Notes: generated by a model not told the origin, from the letters alone. A stretch of DNA of 64,000 nt from Fodinibacter sp963730365 (GCA_963730365.1 CAVSRM010000008.1:186001-250000); one strand, 5' to 3'; counted from the first letter of the stretch, positions 10,362 to 21,027 are shown. Made by a program: numbers and translations.

Positions 10362-10779
10362 CGCGCTCACCTCCTCGTGAGTGGTCGTGGCCTTGTGGGC
10401 CCGAACCTCCAAGGAAGCACGAATCCGGGGTTCGATGGAACCGATGGTCATCCATCTGTGCAATGAGCGCACACATTCACCAACTGCGGGCGTGGCTTCC
10501 TGCGCAATCTGCTCACTACTGGGCGACGAGCCCGTCCCACCCCGCGCGAGGCCCCCGACCCCCGTCGAGTGAACAGAACACGCCGTGGCGCGGACGGTCG
10601 AGACGGCGTGTTCTGTTCACTCGAGGGGGTGGAGGGCGTGCCGGGCGGCGTTCCCGCCCGTTGGTCGCGCCGCTCGGCGCACGCGCCGCCCGCCCACCGG
10701 CACACCGGGCGGGTGCTGTTGCCCAGCGTCACCATCCGCGGTTGGCTGGGCTCAGTCACTCAACGAGGAGGAACCCGCC
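10362..10779. other. Intergenic region between phhA and acs with a long inverted repeat
   Basis: This 418-bp divergent region contains no convincing gene. It must hold the promoters of phhA and acs. The only clear structure is the 22-bp inverted repeat listed separately. Confidence 0.6.
10565..10624. repeat. Perfect 22-bp inverted repeat upstream of acs
   Basis: The arms 10565-10586 and 10603-10624 are exact reverse complements, separated by 16 bases. The core reads GTGAACAGAACACGCCGT on the left arm. It lies between divergent genes, so a simple end-of-gene terminator is not expected. It could be an RNA hairpin in the acs leader, a regulator binding site or a small non-autonomous repeat. Confidence 0.8.
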
Positions 10780-12750
<1,971 letters not shown>

Positions 12751-12765
12751 CCACCCCTGGCAGGA

Positions 12766-12814
12766 GGGCATGGGTGCGCCGTGTGGTCGGGCCACACGGC
12801 GCACCCCCATGCCC
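12766..12814. terminator. Hairpin terminator after acs
   Basis: The left arm 12766-12786 pairs with 12792-12814 apart from a two-base bulge, around a five-base loop. It starts 16 bases after the acs stop codon. Confidence 0.8.
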
Positions 12815-12856
12815 TGAGCCGGACCGGGTCGAGCGCTCCGTGTGATGATCGGGCGC

Positions 12857-13411
12857 ATGACGCGCATCGGAGTCGTGACCGCGAGCACCCGACCCAACCG
12901 GATCGGCCACCACGTCACCGACTGGGTGGTGGGCCTCGCGCCCGAGAACGTCGAGCTCGTCGAGGTCGACCTGCGCGAGATCGGGTTGCCGCTCCTCGAC
13001 GAGCCGGAGATGCCGTCGGAGGGGCACTACGCCCACGAGCACACCAGGCGGTGGGCGGCGGTCGTCGACAGCCTCGACGCCGTGGTCCTCGTCATGCCGG
13101 AGTACAACCGCGGCTACAACGCCTCCCTCAAGAACGCCATCGACTACCTCTATGCCGAGTGGGACGGGATGCCGGTCGCCTGCGTCGGCTACGGCTGGAG
13201 CGGTGCGCACTTCGCGCGCACCGCTCTGCGCCAGACCCTCGAGCGCATCGGCATGGTCATCGTCGAGGGCGCCGCCCTGTCCTTCGAGAAGACCCTCGAC
13301 CTCGACGGCACCGTGCGAGCGGACGACGAGGCGACCCGGGCCGTGCGCTCCATGTTCTCGGCGATCACCCGAGCTTCGCCTGACTCGTCCAAGGGCGCCG
13401 GCCGCGGATAG
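12857..13411 (+). CDS. NADPH-dependent FMN reductase family protein
   Basis: A 184-residue flavodoxin-fold oxidoreductase. The FMN phosphate loop STRPNRIG lies at residues 9-16, and the isoalloxazine/NADPH motif PEYNRGYNASLKNAIDYLY is about residues 80-98. Such proteins reduce FMN, quinones or azo compounds with NAD(P)H. Start ATG 12857 places MTRIGVVTAS at the N-terminus as in relatives; a tandem ATG at 12842 is possible. It stands alone, 80 bp before nhaA. Confidence 0.88.
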   Translation: MTRIGVVTASTRPNRIGHHVTDWVVGLAPENVELVEVDLREIGLPLLDEPEMPSEGHYAHEHTRRWAAVVDSLDAVVLVMPEYNRGYNASLKNAIDYLYAEWDGMPVACVGYGWSGAHFARTALRQTLERIGMVIVEGAALSFEKTLDLDGTVRADDEATRAVRSMFSAITRASPDSSKGAGRG

Positions 13412-13491
13412 GGTGGATACGTGTCACCGGCCCGTTCGTCCTCGCGGTCGGGTGAACGCGGGCTGCAGGACCACCGACCCAGGAGGCACGC

Positions 13492-14883
13492 ATGGCGCCT
13501 GACGAGCCGGACAAGACGCCGGTCGACCCGATCTCCGACTCCCCCGACTCCCCCGAGCCCGCGGCATCGGTGAAGACGGCGATCTTCCGACGGTCGACCT
13601 GGACAGAGACCCAGTTCGTCGCGAACGCCCTGCGCACCGAGACCATCGGCGGCGCCATCCTCCTCTTCGCCGCCGTCATGGCCCTGATCTTCGCCAACAG
13701 CCCGGCGCGTGAGTTCTACGCGTCCGTGCGCGACGCCGAGATCGGCATCGACGTGGGGCACCTCAAGCTGTCGGTCGGGCACTGGGCCGCTGACGGGCTC
13801 CTCGCGATCTTCTTCTTCGTGGCGGGGCTGGAGCTCAAGCGCGAGTTCCTCGTCGGCGAGCTCAAGACGGTCGCCCGTGCCGCGGTCCCGGTGACCGCAG
13901 CGTTCGGTGGGGTGCTGCTGCCCGCCCTGGTCTTCCTCGGGGTCGTGACCGCGCTCGGTGCCGAGGGTGACGCCTACCGGGGCTGGGCCATCCCGACGGC
14001 CACCGACATCGCCTTCGCGCTGGCCGTCCTGGCGGTCATCAGCACCCACCTGCCGTCGGGTCTGCGCTCCTTCCTGCTCACGCTCGCCGTGGTCGACGAC
14101 CTCATCGCCATCACCATCATCGCGATCTTCTACACCTCCGACCTCAACGCGACGGCGCTGCTCCTCGCGCTGATCCCCCTGGCGCTCTTCGCGGGTCTCA
14201 CCCAACGGCGGATCACCCACTGGTGGCTCCTCATCCCGATCGCCTTCACGACGTGGGCCCTCGTGCTCGAGTCAGGCGTTCACGCAACCGTCGCGGGGGT
14301 GCTGCTCGGGCTCGTCGTGCCGGTCAAGCCGCGCAAGGCGGTGCCGGGCATCAGCACGCTGAGCCGGGAGACCGACGTCGCCCACGTCTTCGAGCACCGG
14401 GTACGCCCGATCTCCGCGGGGATCGCCGTGCCGATCTTCGCGTTCTTCTCCTCCGGCGTGACGATCATCGGGGGTGGCTTCTCCGAGGCGATCCACGACG
14501 AAGTGGCCGTGGGGGTGGTCGCCGGGCTGGTCATCGGCAAGCTCGTCGGCGTCTTCGGCACGACCTACCTCATGGCGCGGTTCACCGCGGCGCATCTCGA
14601 CGACAACCTCGCGTGGCGTGATGTCGCCGGCCTCGCCCTGCTCACGGGCGTCGGGTTCACCGTGTCGCTCCTCGTCGGGGAGCTGGCCTTCGGCGCCGGC
14701 TCGGACCGGGACGAGCACGTCAAGATCGGCATCCTCTTCGGATCGCTGCTCGCCGCCATCCTCGCAGCGGTCGTACTGCGCGCCAGGAACAAGGTCTACC
14801 GGCAGATCGCCGAGGAGGAGACCCTCGACGCCGACCACGACGGCATCCCGGACGTGTACCAGGAGGAGTCCAAGGAGGCCTGA
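13492..14883 (+). CDS. nhaA: Na+/H+ antiporter NhaA
   Basis: A 463-residue member of the NhaA family, with a 40-residue hydrophilic N-terminal extension rich in Asp, Pro and Ser. The ion-binding aspartates are in LAVVDDLIAI (Asp202-Asp203), and AIPTATDIAFALAVL and GVGFTVSLLVGELAF are family signatures. It exchanges protons for sodium for pH and salt homeostasis. The ATG has AGGAGG seven bases upstream. The C-terminal 25 residues are charged and cytoplasmic. Confidence 0.95.
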   Translation: MAPDEPDKTPVDPISDSPDSPEPAASVKTAIFRRSTWTETQFVANALRTETIGGAILLFAAVMALIFANSPAREFYASVRDAEIGIDVGHLKLSVGHWAADGLLAIFFFVAGLELKREFLVGELKTVARAAVPVTAAFGGVLLPALVFLGVVTALGAEGDAYRGWAIPTATDIAFALAVLAVISTHLPSGLRSFLLTLAVVDDLIAITIIAIFYTSDLNATALLLALIPLALFAGLTQRRITHWWLLIPIAFTTWALVLESGVHATVAGVLLGLVVPVKPRKAVPGISTLSRETDVAHVFEHRVRPISAGIAVPIFAFFSSGVTIIGGGFSEAIHDEVAVGVVAGLVIGKLVGVFGTTYLMARFTAAHLDDNLAWRDVAGLALLTGVGFTVSLLVGELAFGAGSDRDEHVKIGILFGSLLAAILAAVVLRARNKVYRQIAEEETLDADHDGIPDVYQEESKEA

Positions 14884-14955
14884 CGCCCGGGTGACTCGGT
14901 AGGGTCACGTGAGAGAGGGTCCGCCAGCGGGCGGACGCGGACGACTGAGACGGAC

Positions 14956-15384
14956 ATGACGATGGCAGCACCGACTTCTGACACCGACCGTACGATCGGC
15001 CAGCTGGTGGCCGACGTCACCCATGACCTCCAAGGCATCGTGCGCGGCGAGATCGCCCTTGCGAAGGCAGAGGTCACCACGGGCGCCAAGGTGCTCGGGA
15101 AGGGCGCCGGGCTGCTCGCGGGAGCGGCCTTCTTCGGAATCCTCTTCGTCATCTTCCTGCTGACCACCATCGCCCAGGTCCTGGACATCTGGCTGCCGCT
15201 CTGGGCCGCGTACGCCATCGTCACCGCCGTCATCCTCATCGTGACGGCCGTGCTGGCGCTCCTGGGCCGCAACGCGCTCCAGTCGGCCGAGCCCGTCCCA
15301 GAGCGGGCGATCGACCAGGGACAGCGCACGATCGCGGTCCTCAAGGGCGAGTCCGAGCCCGCCGGCCCCACGTCGTCGAGCTGA
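14956..15384 (+). CDS. Putative actinobacterial holin-X family membrane protein
   Basis: A 142-residue protein with an amphipathic N-terminal region (TIGQLVADVTHDLQGIVRGE), two membrane helices (about 55-78 and 85-108) and a hydrophilic tail. The layout and the phrase IALAKAEVTTGAKVLGKGAG match the phage-holin-3 superfamily (PF07332) of Actinobacteria. The family name comes from holins, but genes at this conserved location, beside marP and nhaA, are chromosomal, and there is no phage context here. Function unknown. Confidence 0.8.
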   Translation: MTMAAPTSDTDRTIGQLVADVTHDLQGIVRGEIALAKAEVTTGAKVLGKGAGLLAGAAFFGILFVIFLLTTIAQVLDIWLPLWAAYAIVTAVILIVTAVLALLGRNALQSAEPVPERAIDQGQRTIAVLKGESEPAGPTSSS

Positions 15385-15429
15385 CCCCACCACCCTGGCC
15401 CCAAGGGCCGTCGAGCCACCGCAGCGCCG

Positions 15430-16638
15430 TCAGCCGACGGCGCACAAACCGGTGGACACCTCGGAGGATGCGACGACCCCATCGCGCAGCACCGGGCCCA
15501 TCTCCTCCGCCGTCAGCGCGTAACCGGTGTCGCTGTCGTCGCGCGAGGTGGCGAACACCATGCCCACCATCCGACCCCGGGAGTCGAGCACCGGCCCCCC
15601 GGAGACCCCGCGCCGCACCTGCGCCCGGAGCGAGTAGACCTGGCGCGACACCCCTGGCTGGCCGTAGATGTCCGCGCCCCGGGCGTCGAGGACCGCCCTG
15701 ACCCTGGCACCCCCCACCCACAGGCCGTCATCGAGGGGAAACCCTGCGACCACGGCGGGCTCACCGGCTGCCAGCGCAGACCCCCTGTCGAGTGCTGGGG
15801 CATCCAGGCCAGGGACGGCCAGCACCGCGACGTCGCGTTCGGCATCGAAGGCCACGACTCGACCCTCCAGCGCTGGTCCTTCGTCGCGGACCCGGACGGC
15901 CACCGTGTCCGCCCCCGCCACGACGTGGGCGTTGGTCGCGACCCGACCACGGGCGACCACCCACCCCGTGCCCACCTGGGCGCGACCGCACTGCTGCGCC
16001 TCCGCCCGGAGGTGGACCACGGAGTCCAGGGCGCGGCGCACGTCGGGGTTGCGGAGCAGGGCGGGGTCACCGGCGGGAACCGACTGGATCGGCTCGGGCC
16101 CGGCGCCCTCGAAGACCCGGGGAAAGCCCTCACGGTCAAGGGCCTCGGTGACTCCGTCGACCAACCGGTCCGCCGACGGTGGCATGAGCTCGTCGACGGC
16201 CTCCACGACCGCCGAGCGTGACACGAGCGAGCTGATGCTCGACGGCCCCCCGGAGGTCAGGGCGCCCGCCACGACCCACAGGACGAGCATCGACGTGGCC
16301 AGGACGGCCACCAGGCCGAGGGCCGAGTCGACGGCCCGTGCCGCAGGCAGGGTGACGACCTCACCGATCCGGCGGGCCACCATCAGCATGAGGACCTGCC
16401 CGAGTCCCGCCAGCAGGATCACCGCGCCCACGAGCAGGATGACGGACGCGGTCGTGCCCCGGGCGATCCCGGCGTGCTCCTCGAGGGCTCCCGGCACGAG
16501 GCGCAGCGCGAGCACCCCGCCCCCCACGAGGCCCACCAGGCCGAGGAACGCCGAGACGAAACCCTGCCTCCAGCCACTCCAGGAGTAGGCGACGAGCAGC
16601 ACGATCAGTGTCACGTCCAGGACGACGACACCGGTCAC
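15430..16638 (-). CDS. marP: MarP-type membrane serine protease (CvpA domain + trypsin-like protease)
   Basis: A 402-residue protein with four N-terminal membrane helices of the CvpA/colicin V production type (about 4-130) and a periplasmic chymotrypsin-like domain (about 195-395). The triad is His238 (ATNAHVV), Asp269 (ERDVAVL) and Ser346 (GVSGGPV). Cys217 and Cys399 correspond in position to the regulatory disulfide known in mycobacterial MarP (Rv3671c), which is needed for acid and oxidative stress survival. Start GTG 16638 overlaps the Nudix stop (GTGA), indicating translational coupling in the nth-nudix-marP operon. Confidence 0.92.
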   Translation of the reverse strand: MTGVVVLDVTLIVLLVAYSWSGWRQGFVSAFLGLVGLVGGGVLALRLVPGALEEHAGIARGTTASVILLVGAVILLAGLGQVLMLMVARRIGEVVTLPAARAVDSALGLVAVLATSMLVLWVVAGALTSGGPSSISSLVSRSAVVEAVDELMPPSADRLVDGVTEALDREGFPRVFEGAGPEPIQSVPAGDPALLRNPDVRRALDSVVHLRAEAQQCGRAQVGTGWVVARGRVATNAHVVAGADTVAVRVRDEGPALEGRVVAFDAERDVAVLAVPGLDAPALDRGSALAAGEPAVVAGFPLDDGLWVGGARVRAVLDARGADIYGQPGVSRQVYSLRAQVRRGVSGGPVLDSRGRMVGMVFATSRDDSDTGYALTAEEMGPVLRDGVVASSEVSTGLCAVG

Positions 16639-17297
16639 GTCTGCGACCCCTTCATCCACGGCGACAGGACCCGGTCGGGCAACGGTCGCTCGTGCCCGGA
16701 GTCCCAGGGCCGCGTGAGGTCGGCGAGGTCGAAGAGGCTGCTCAGGAGCATGGCCGTGAAGCCCCAGACGAAGAGGTCACCGACCTCGAACGCCGGGCCA
16801 CGGTAGGGACCGAAGACCGCGGTGAAGCGGTGGGCGGGATCGAGGAGGTCCGCCACGGGAACCCTGACCACGCGGGCGACCTCGCCCTCGTCGACCACGC
16901 CGACGGGGACAGGGGTCGGCCACCAGGCCAGCACCGGCGTCACCGAGTGCTCGCTCGGCGCGAGGTAGAGGTCGGGCAGGGAGGCGAGCACGTCGACCCC
17001 CTCCGGATCCAGCCCGACCTCCTCCTCGGCCTCCCGCAGCGCGGCCGCCACCGACCCGGCATCCTCCGGGTCGAGCCGGCCCCCGGGAAAGGAGACCTGG
17101 CCAGGGTGTGAGCGCAGGGAGTGGGCCCGCTCCGTGAGGACGACGTCCTCCCCCCCTTGGGGGTCCGGCCCGAACAGCATGAGGACCGCCGACCGCCGGC
17201 CCATTCCGGCAGGCGGCGCGTACGACGAGAACCACTCGTGACCGCTGACGTCACGTGTCGCGACCTGCGCGAGCCACTGCGGGCGTGGGGCGTTCAC
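16635..17297 (-). CDS. CoA pyrophosphatase-type Nudix hydrolase
   Basis: A 220-residue Nudix protein. The Nudix box runs from about residue 72 to 95 (GGRLDPEDAG...REAEEEVG). It is preceded by the extra UPF0035 motif TERAHSLRSHPGQVSFPGG that marks CoA/acyl-CoA diphosphatases, which release 3',5'-ADP and acyl phosphopantetheine. The ATG overlaps the nth stop by four bases (ATGA) and its stop overlaps marP, so all three genes form one message. It corresponds to Rv3672c in the mycobacterial order. Confidence 0.9.
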   Translation of the reverse strand: MNAPRPQWLAQVATRDVSGHEWFSSYAPPAGMGRRSAVLMLFGPDPQGGEDVVLTERAHSLRSHPGQVSFPGGRLDPEDAGSVAAALREAEEEVGLDPEGVDVLASLPDLYLAPSEHSVTPVLAWWPTPVPVGVVDEGEVARVVRVPVADLLDPAHRFTAVFGPYRGPAFEVGDLFVWGFTAMLLSSLFDLADLTRPWDSGHERPLPDRVLSPWMKGSQT

Positions 17298-18094
17298 GGC
17301 TCGGGCGGCGGGTCGTCAGGGAGTGGACCCGGCGGCGGGTCGGGAAGCACGGCGCCGGGCGCCAGCTCGTACTTCAGCAGGGTGCGGGCCTTCGCCGGAT
17401 CGGTCTCCCCCTCGCCGCGGCTCGGGCACCACCTCGTGACGGGGCAGGCACCGCACGCGGGACGCCGCGCATGGCAGGTGCGGCGTCCGTGGAAGATCAG
17501 CACGTGGCTGAGCATCGTCCAGTCCTTGCGGGGGAAGAGGGCGGCGAGCTCCGCCTCGACCTTGACCGGGTCGGTCTGCTCGGTCCAGCCGAACCGCCTC
17601 GAGAGGCGGCCCACGTGCGTGTCGACGGTGATGCCCGGCACGCCGAACGCGTTTCCGAGGACCACGTTGGCGGTCTTGCGCCCGACACCCGGCAGGGTGA
17701 CGAGGTCCTCGAGCCGACCGGGCACCTCACCGTCGAAGCGCTCGACTATGGCCGCCGAGAGGGTGATGACGGAGTTGGTCTTGGCCCGGAAGAAGCCCGT
17801 CGGCTTCAGCACGGCCTCCATCTCCGCGCGGTCGGCACCGGCCATGGCCTCGGCGGTCGGCCACCGGGTGAAGAGGGCCGGCGTGACCGAGTTGACCATC
17901 ACGTCCGTCGTCTGGGCGGACAGCACGGTGGCGACGAGGAGCTGGAGGGGGCTCTCGAAGTCCAGCTCGCAGTGCGCGTAGGGGTATCGATCGAGCAGCG
18001 CCCGGTACGTGCGCCGCGCCCGCCGGGTGCGAGCGACCGGCGTCTCCTCGGCGGGACGGCCGCCGCGAACGGCTCGGGGAGTGGTCGCTGGCAC
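17294..18094 (-). CDS. nth: Endonuclease III (DNA glycosylase/AP lyase)
   Basis: A 266-residue base-excision repair enzyme that removes oxidised pyrimidines. The helix-hairpin-helix LPGVGRKTANVVLG carries the catalytic lysine (Lys140), and Asp158 in VDTHVGRLS is the second catalytic residue. The iron-sulfur cluster cysteines are 207, 214, 217 and 223 (C-x6-C-x2-C-x5-C). A proline-rich tail follows. Start GTG 18094 is supported by a TAGGCT box seven bases upstream. It is divergent from crp. In M. tuberculosis a thioredoxin-like gene separates nth from the Nudix gene; here they overlap directly. Confidence 0.95.
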   Translation of the reverse strand: MPATTPRAVRGGRPAEETPVARTRRARRTYRALLDRYPYAHCELDFESPLQLLVATVLSAQTTDVMVNSVTPALFTRWPTAEAMAGADRAEMEAVLKPTGFFRAKTNSVITLSAAIVERFDGEVPGRLEDLVTLPGVGRKTANVVLGNAFGVPGITVDTHVGRLSRRFGWTEQTDPVKVEAELAALFPRKDWTMLSHVLIFHGRRTCHARRPACGACPVTRWCPSRGEGETDPAKARTLLKYELAPGAVLPDPPPGPLPDDPPPEP

Positions 18095-18101
18095 GGCCGC
18101 A

Positions 18102-18107
18102 AGCCTA
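18102..18107 (-). promoter_or_regulatory. -10 element of a leaderless promoter (nth operon)
   Basis: TAGGCT on the reverse strand ends seven bases before the nth GTG, with no Shine-Dalgarno sequence between. It would drive the nth-nudix-marP message. Confidence 0.5.
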
Positions 18108-18169
18108 CGTCGTGGGTCGGACGTCGCCCGACCCGATCGAGGGGGACGGACTCTGGCACACTGTTGGCC

Positions 18170-18847
18170 GTGGACCACGACGTCGTGCGCAGAGCGCCCC
18201 TGTTCGCAGCCCTGGATGAGCAGACTGCCGAATCCCTGATCGCCACCATGAGCCCCGGGCACATGGAGCGTGGCGACGTCCTCTTCCACGAGGGCGACCA
18301 GGGTGACCGGCTCTACGTCATCGGGGAGGGCAAGATCAAGCTGGGCCGCTCCAGCAGCGACGGGCGCGAGAACCTCCTGGCGATCCTCGGGCCGGGCGAG
18401 ATGTTCGGCGAGCTCTCCCTGTTCGACCCGGGGCCGCGCACCGCGACAGCCACCGCGATCGCCGAGACCCAGGTGCTGTCGATGAGCCACCACCAGCTCG
18501 GCGACTTCCTCCAGGAGCGCCCCCGGGTGGCGACGACCCTGCTCGCGGCGCTCGCCCGCAGGCTGCGCCGCACCAACGAGTCCCTCGCCGACCTCGTCTT
18601 CACCGACGTGCCAGGGCGGGTCGCCAAGGCGCTGCTCGACCTGGCCGGACGCTTCGGCCGACCGGTCGACGAGGGCGTCATGGTCGCCCACGACCTCACC
18701 CAGGAGGAGCTGGCCCAGCTCGTGGGTGCCTCCCGCGAGACGGTCAACAAGGCGCTCGCCGACTTCGCCGCGCGGGGATGGCTCCGCCTCGAGGCCCGCG
18801 CCGTGCTGCTGCTGGACGTCGAGCGTCTCAAGCGCCGCGCGCGCTGA
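18170..18847 (+). CDS. crp: Crp/Fnr family transcriptional regulator (actinobacterial CRP/GlxR type)
   Basis: A 225-residue cAMP-receptor-type regulator. The cyclic-nucleotide-binding domain spans about residues 8-125, with GEMFGELSLFD and the ligand-contact segment GPRTATATA. The C-terminal winged helix-turn-helix (about 165-215) has DLTQEELAQLVGASRETVNKAL. Length and synteny (next to nth and MBL) match M. tuberculosis Crp (Rv3676) and corynebacterial GlxR, global regulators of carbon use, including acetate genes. Start GTG 18170 gives VDHDVVRRAPLF, the typical N-terminus. Its 3' end overlaps the convergent MBL gene by 20 bp. Confidence 0.94.
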   Translation: MDHDVVRRAPLFAALDEQTAESLIATMSPGHMERGDVLFHEGDQGDRLYVIGEGKIKLGRSSSDGRENLLAILGPGEMFGELSLFDPGPRTATATAIAETQVLSMSHHQLGDFLQERPRVATTLLAALARRLRRTNESLADLVFTDVPGRVAKALLDLAGRFGRPVDEGVMVAHDLTQEELAQLVGASRETVNKALADFAARGWLRLEARAVLLLDVERLKRRAR

Positions 18848-19649
18848 GGTGCTCCAGCTGGGCCCGGATCGACATCCGGGCCGCCGGCCACACCGATTCC
18901 GGCACCTCCGCGTAGACCCGCCGCAGGACCCCCTCCACCGGGTCCTCCTCCCCCGCTGCGCCGTCGGCGAGCGCTGACCGCACCTGGTCGAGCCGTTCCG
19001 CACGGTGCGTGCGGTAGAACGAGACCATCGCGGCGGCATCCGGCACGACCGGGCCGTGGCCCGGCAGGATGGTGCTGACCTGGCCACCGCCGGTGAGCGC
19101 GGCGATCCGGTCCAGGGACTCCAGGTATGCCGTGAGCTCACCATCGGGGTGCGCCACCACGGTGGTGCCGCGGCCGAGCACGGTGTCTCCGGTGAGGAGG
19201 CAGTGGTCGGCCGGAAGGGCGAAGGAGACCGAGTCCGCGGTGTGTCCCGGGGTTGCGACCACGCGCAGCTCCAGGCCTCCGGCTCGGACCACGTCGCCGT
19301 CCGAGAGGTCGTCGTGTCCACGCCCCACGGCCCGCACCCGCGTGCCGGTGAGCCGAGCGAACCGCGGGGCCGCCTCGGCGTGGTCGAGGTGACCGTGGGT
19401 GAGGATCGTCTCGACGACGCGCGCACCGCGGTTCTGGACCACGGCCAGGACGGCCTGGAGGTGGCCCTCGTCGAGGGGGCCCGGGTCGATGACCACCGCT
19501 TCGGTGCCACCGGGCTCGAGGAGCACCCAGGTGTTGGTGCCGTCGAGGGTCATCGGACCCGGGTTGGGTGCCAGGACGCAGTGGGCGCGCTCGGTGACCG
19601 GCCCCCCGGCCCAGGGCGCGGCGGCTGACGGCGGCGGAGTGGCACTCAT
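18828..19649 (-). CDS. MBL-fold metallo-hydrolase (LACTB2-like)
   Basis: A 273-residue metallo-beta-lactamase fold hydrolase. Metal ligands are His85, His87, Asp89 and His90 in ILTHGHLDHAE; further ligands are in ATPGHTADSVS, LLTGDTVLG and LPGHGPVV. A C-terminal helical region (about 205-270) resembles LACTB2/beta-lactamase-like proteins such as Rv3677c, which has the same neighbours. The precise substrate is unknown. It is the last gene of a four-gene run DUF4177-RidA-Nudix-MBL on this strand, and it overlaps crp tail to tail. Confidence 0.88.
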   Translation of the reverse strand: MSATPPPSAAAPWAGGPVTERAHCVLAPNPGPMTLDGTNTWVLLEPGGTEAVVIDPGPLDEGHLQAVLAVVQNRGARVVETILTHGHLDHAEAAPRFARLTGTRVRAVGRGHDDLSDGDVVRAGGLELRVVATPGHTADSVSFALPADHCLLTGDTVLGRGTTVVAHPDGELTAYLESLDRIAALTGGGQVSTILPGHGPVVPDAAAMVSFYRTHRAERLDQVRSALADGAAGEEDPVEGVLRRVYAEVPESVWPAARMSIRAQLEHLSARGA

Positions 19650-19678
19650 GCCCGCGAGTATCCCGTGCGACGGCTCGG

Positions 19679-20386
19679 CTACGGCAGCTCGGTGCGCAGG
19701 ACGAGGGCCCCGTCGTCGCGGCGGACCAGCTCGGGAAGCACCCGGGCGACCCGCGGCCGGTCGGCGAGGAACGCCGCCGCGTCGCCGAAGACCGCGAGCT
19801 GGGTGAGGGAGACGACCGTGGGGGGGAGCATCCGCACGGCTCCTGCGGAGTGCCGGTCGAGCAGGTCACCGGGTCGCACCCAGGCGCTGTGGTCGGACTC
19901 GGTCGTCGTGCCCCGTGCCACCTGGTCCTCGGGCATCGCCGCGGCGAGGATCCAGGTGTCGTAGCGGCGGGGTTCGAAGGCCGGGGTGACCCAGTGGGCC
20001 CGACCCCTCAGGTCGGCCACCCGGAGCCGCACTCCGCACTCCTCCTGAACCTCCCGCACGGCGGCGGCCGCGAAGGGCGCCGCAGCGGCGGCCGTCACCC
20101 CCATGGCTCCGGCCAGGTCGGCCAGGCCCGGCGTCGCGGGACTCAGCGAGTGGTCGGCGGGATCGACCCCGCCGCCGGGGAAGACGACCGTCGACGGGGC
20201 GAACGCCATCGACGGCACCCGCCGCTGCACGTAGACCTCCGGCCCGGACGACCCGTCCCGAACGAGCATGACCGTCGCTGCGGTGCGCAGCGGCCCGTCG
20301 ACCCGGTCGGTCGCCGCCAGCCAGGCCTCGGCACGCGCGGCGAGCCCGGGGTCACTCGACACCGGGTGCTCGACGACGGGGCTCAC
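19679..20386 (-). CDS. Nudix hydrolase family protein
   Basis: A 235-residue protein with a Nudix-like core: PSTVVFPGGGVDPAD near residue 65 and AAVREVQEECGVRL near residue 108. The Nudix box is interrupted by an Ala-rich insert of about 20 residues, as in NUDT19-like members, whose box is similarly split. Pyrophosphatase activity is therefore likely but the substrate is open; acyl-CoA is possible by analogy with NUDT19. It starts at GTG 15 bp after the RidA stop and ends 29 bp before the MBL gene, so it belongs to their operon. Confidence 0.82.
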   Translation of the reverse strand: MSPVVEHPVSSDPGLAARAEAWLAATDRVDGPLRTAATVMLVRDGSSGPEVYVQRRVPSMAFAPSTVVFPGGGVDPADHSLSPATPGLADLAGAMGVTAAAAAPFAAAAVREVQEECGVRLRVADLRGRAHWVTPAFEPRRYDTWILAAAMPEDQVARGTTTESDHSAWVRPGDLLDRHSAGAVRMLPPTVVSLTQLAVFGDAAAFLADRPRVARVLPELVRRDDGALVLRTELP

Positions 20387-20401
20387 GCGCGGACCGCCCC
20401 G

Positions 20402-20875
20402 TCAGTCGCGGACGTGGACGATGACCTCGACCTCCACGGGGGCGTCGAGCGGAAGGGCCGCGACCCCGACCGCGGAGCGGGCGTGCACCCCGGCCTCGCC
20501 GAACACCGCGCCGAAGAGCTCGCTCGCCCCGTTGACCACGCCGGGCTGGCCGGTGAACGAGGGGTCGGAGGCGACGAAGCCGACGACCTTGACGACACGC
20601 TCCACCCGGTCCAGGTCGCCCACGACCGACTTGACGGCCGCGATGGCGTTGAGGGCGCAGATCCGGGCCAGCTCGGCGGCCTGCTCCGGCGGGACCAGCC
20701 CGGGTCCGTCCCCGACCTTGCCGGTGTGGGACATGGCTCCGTCGACCATGGGCACCTGCCCCGAGACGTAGACGCGCGAGCCGTCGAGCACCGCCGGGAC
20801 GTACGCGGCCACGGGAGGCACGACCTCGGGCACGCTGAGGCCGAGGGCGGACAACCTCTCCTCGACCGAGCCCAT
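20402..20875 (-). CDS. RidA family protein
   Basis: A 157-residue RidA/YjgF-like protein. Family features are SRVYVSGQVPMVDG (about 42-55), LNAIAAVKSVVGDLDRVERVVKV and, at the end, ARSAVGVAALPLDAPVEVEVI, where the Arg of archetypal RidA (imine deaminase) would sit. Members hydrolyse reactive enamine/imine intermediates. The ATG overlaps the DUF4177 stop by one base (TGATG). It is equivalent to Rv3678c in mycobacteria. Confidence 0.9.
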   Translation of the reverse strand: MGSVEERLSALGLSVPEVVPPVAAYVPAVLDGSRVYVSGQVPMVDGAMSHTGKVGDGPGLVPPEQAAELARICALNAIAAVKSVVGDLDRVERVVKVVGFVASDPSFTGQPGVVNGASELFGAVFGEAGVHARSAVGVAALPLDAPVEVEVIVHVRD

Positions 20876-21027
20876 CACGCCCTCGGCCGCTTGAGGTAGG
20901 CGACGAGGTTGCCCTCGGGCATGACGAGGACCTGGACGAGCTCCCAGCCGTCCTCGCCCCACTGGTCGAGGATCTGCTTGGTCGCGTGCACGATCAGCGG
21001 AACGGTGGCGTACTCGTACGTCGTCAT
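20875..21027 (-). CDS. DUF4177 domain protein
   Basis: A 50-residue protein, MTTYEYATVPLI..., with DQWGEDGWELVQVL typical of DUF4177. Its small size and position, translationally coupled to RidA and opposite the ArsA-like pair, reproduce the mycobacterial Rv3678A arrangement. A TAGGGT box seven bases before the ATG indicates a leaderless transcript. Function unknown. Confidence 0.88.
   Translation of the reverse strand: MTTYEYATVPLIVHATKQILDQWGEDGWELVQVLVMPEGNLVAYLKRPRA

Noticed and set aside
14956..15384. A holin gene indicating a prophage
   Set aside because: The family is named after phage holins, but the gene sits in a conserved chromosomal block and no other phage gene is present.
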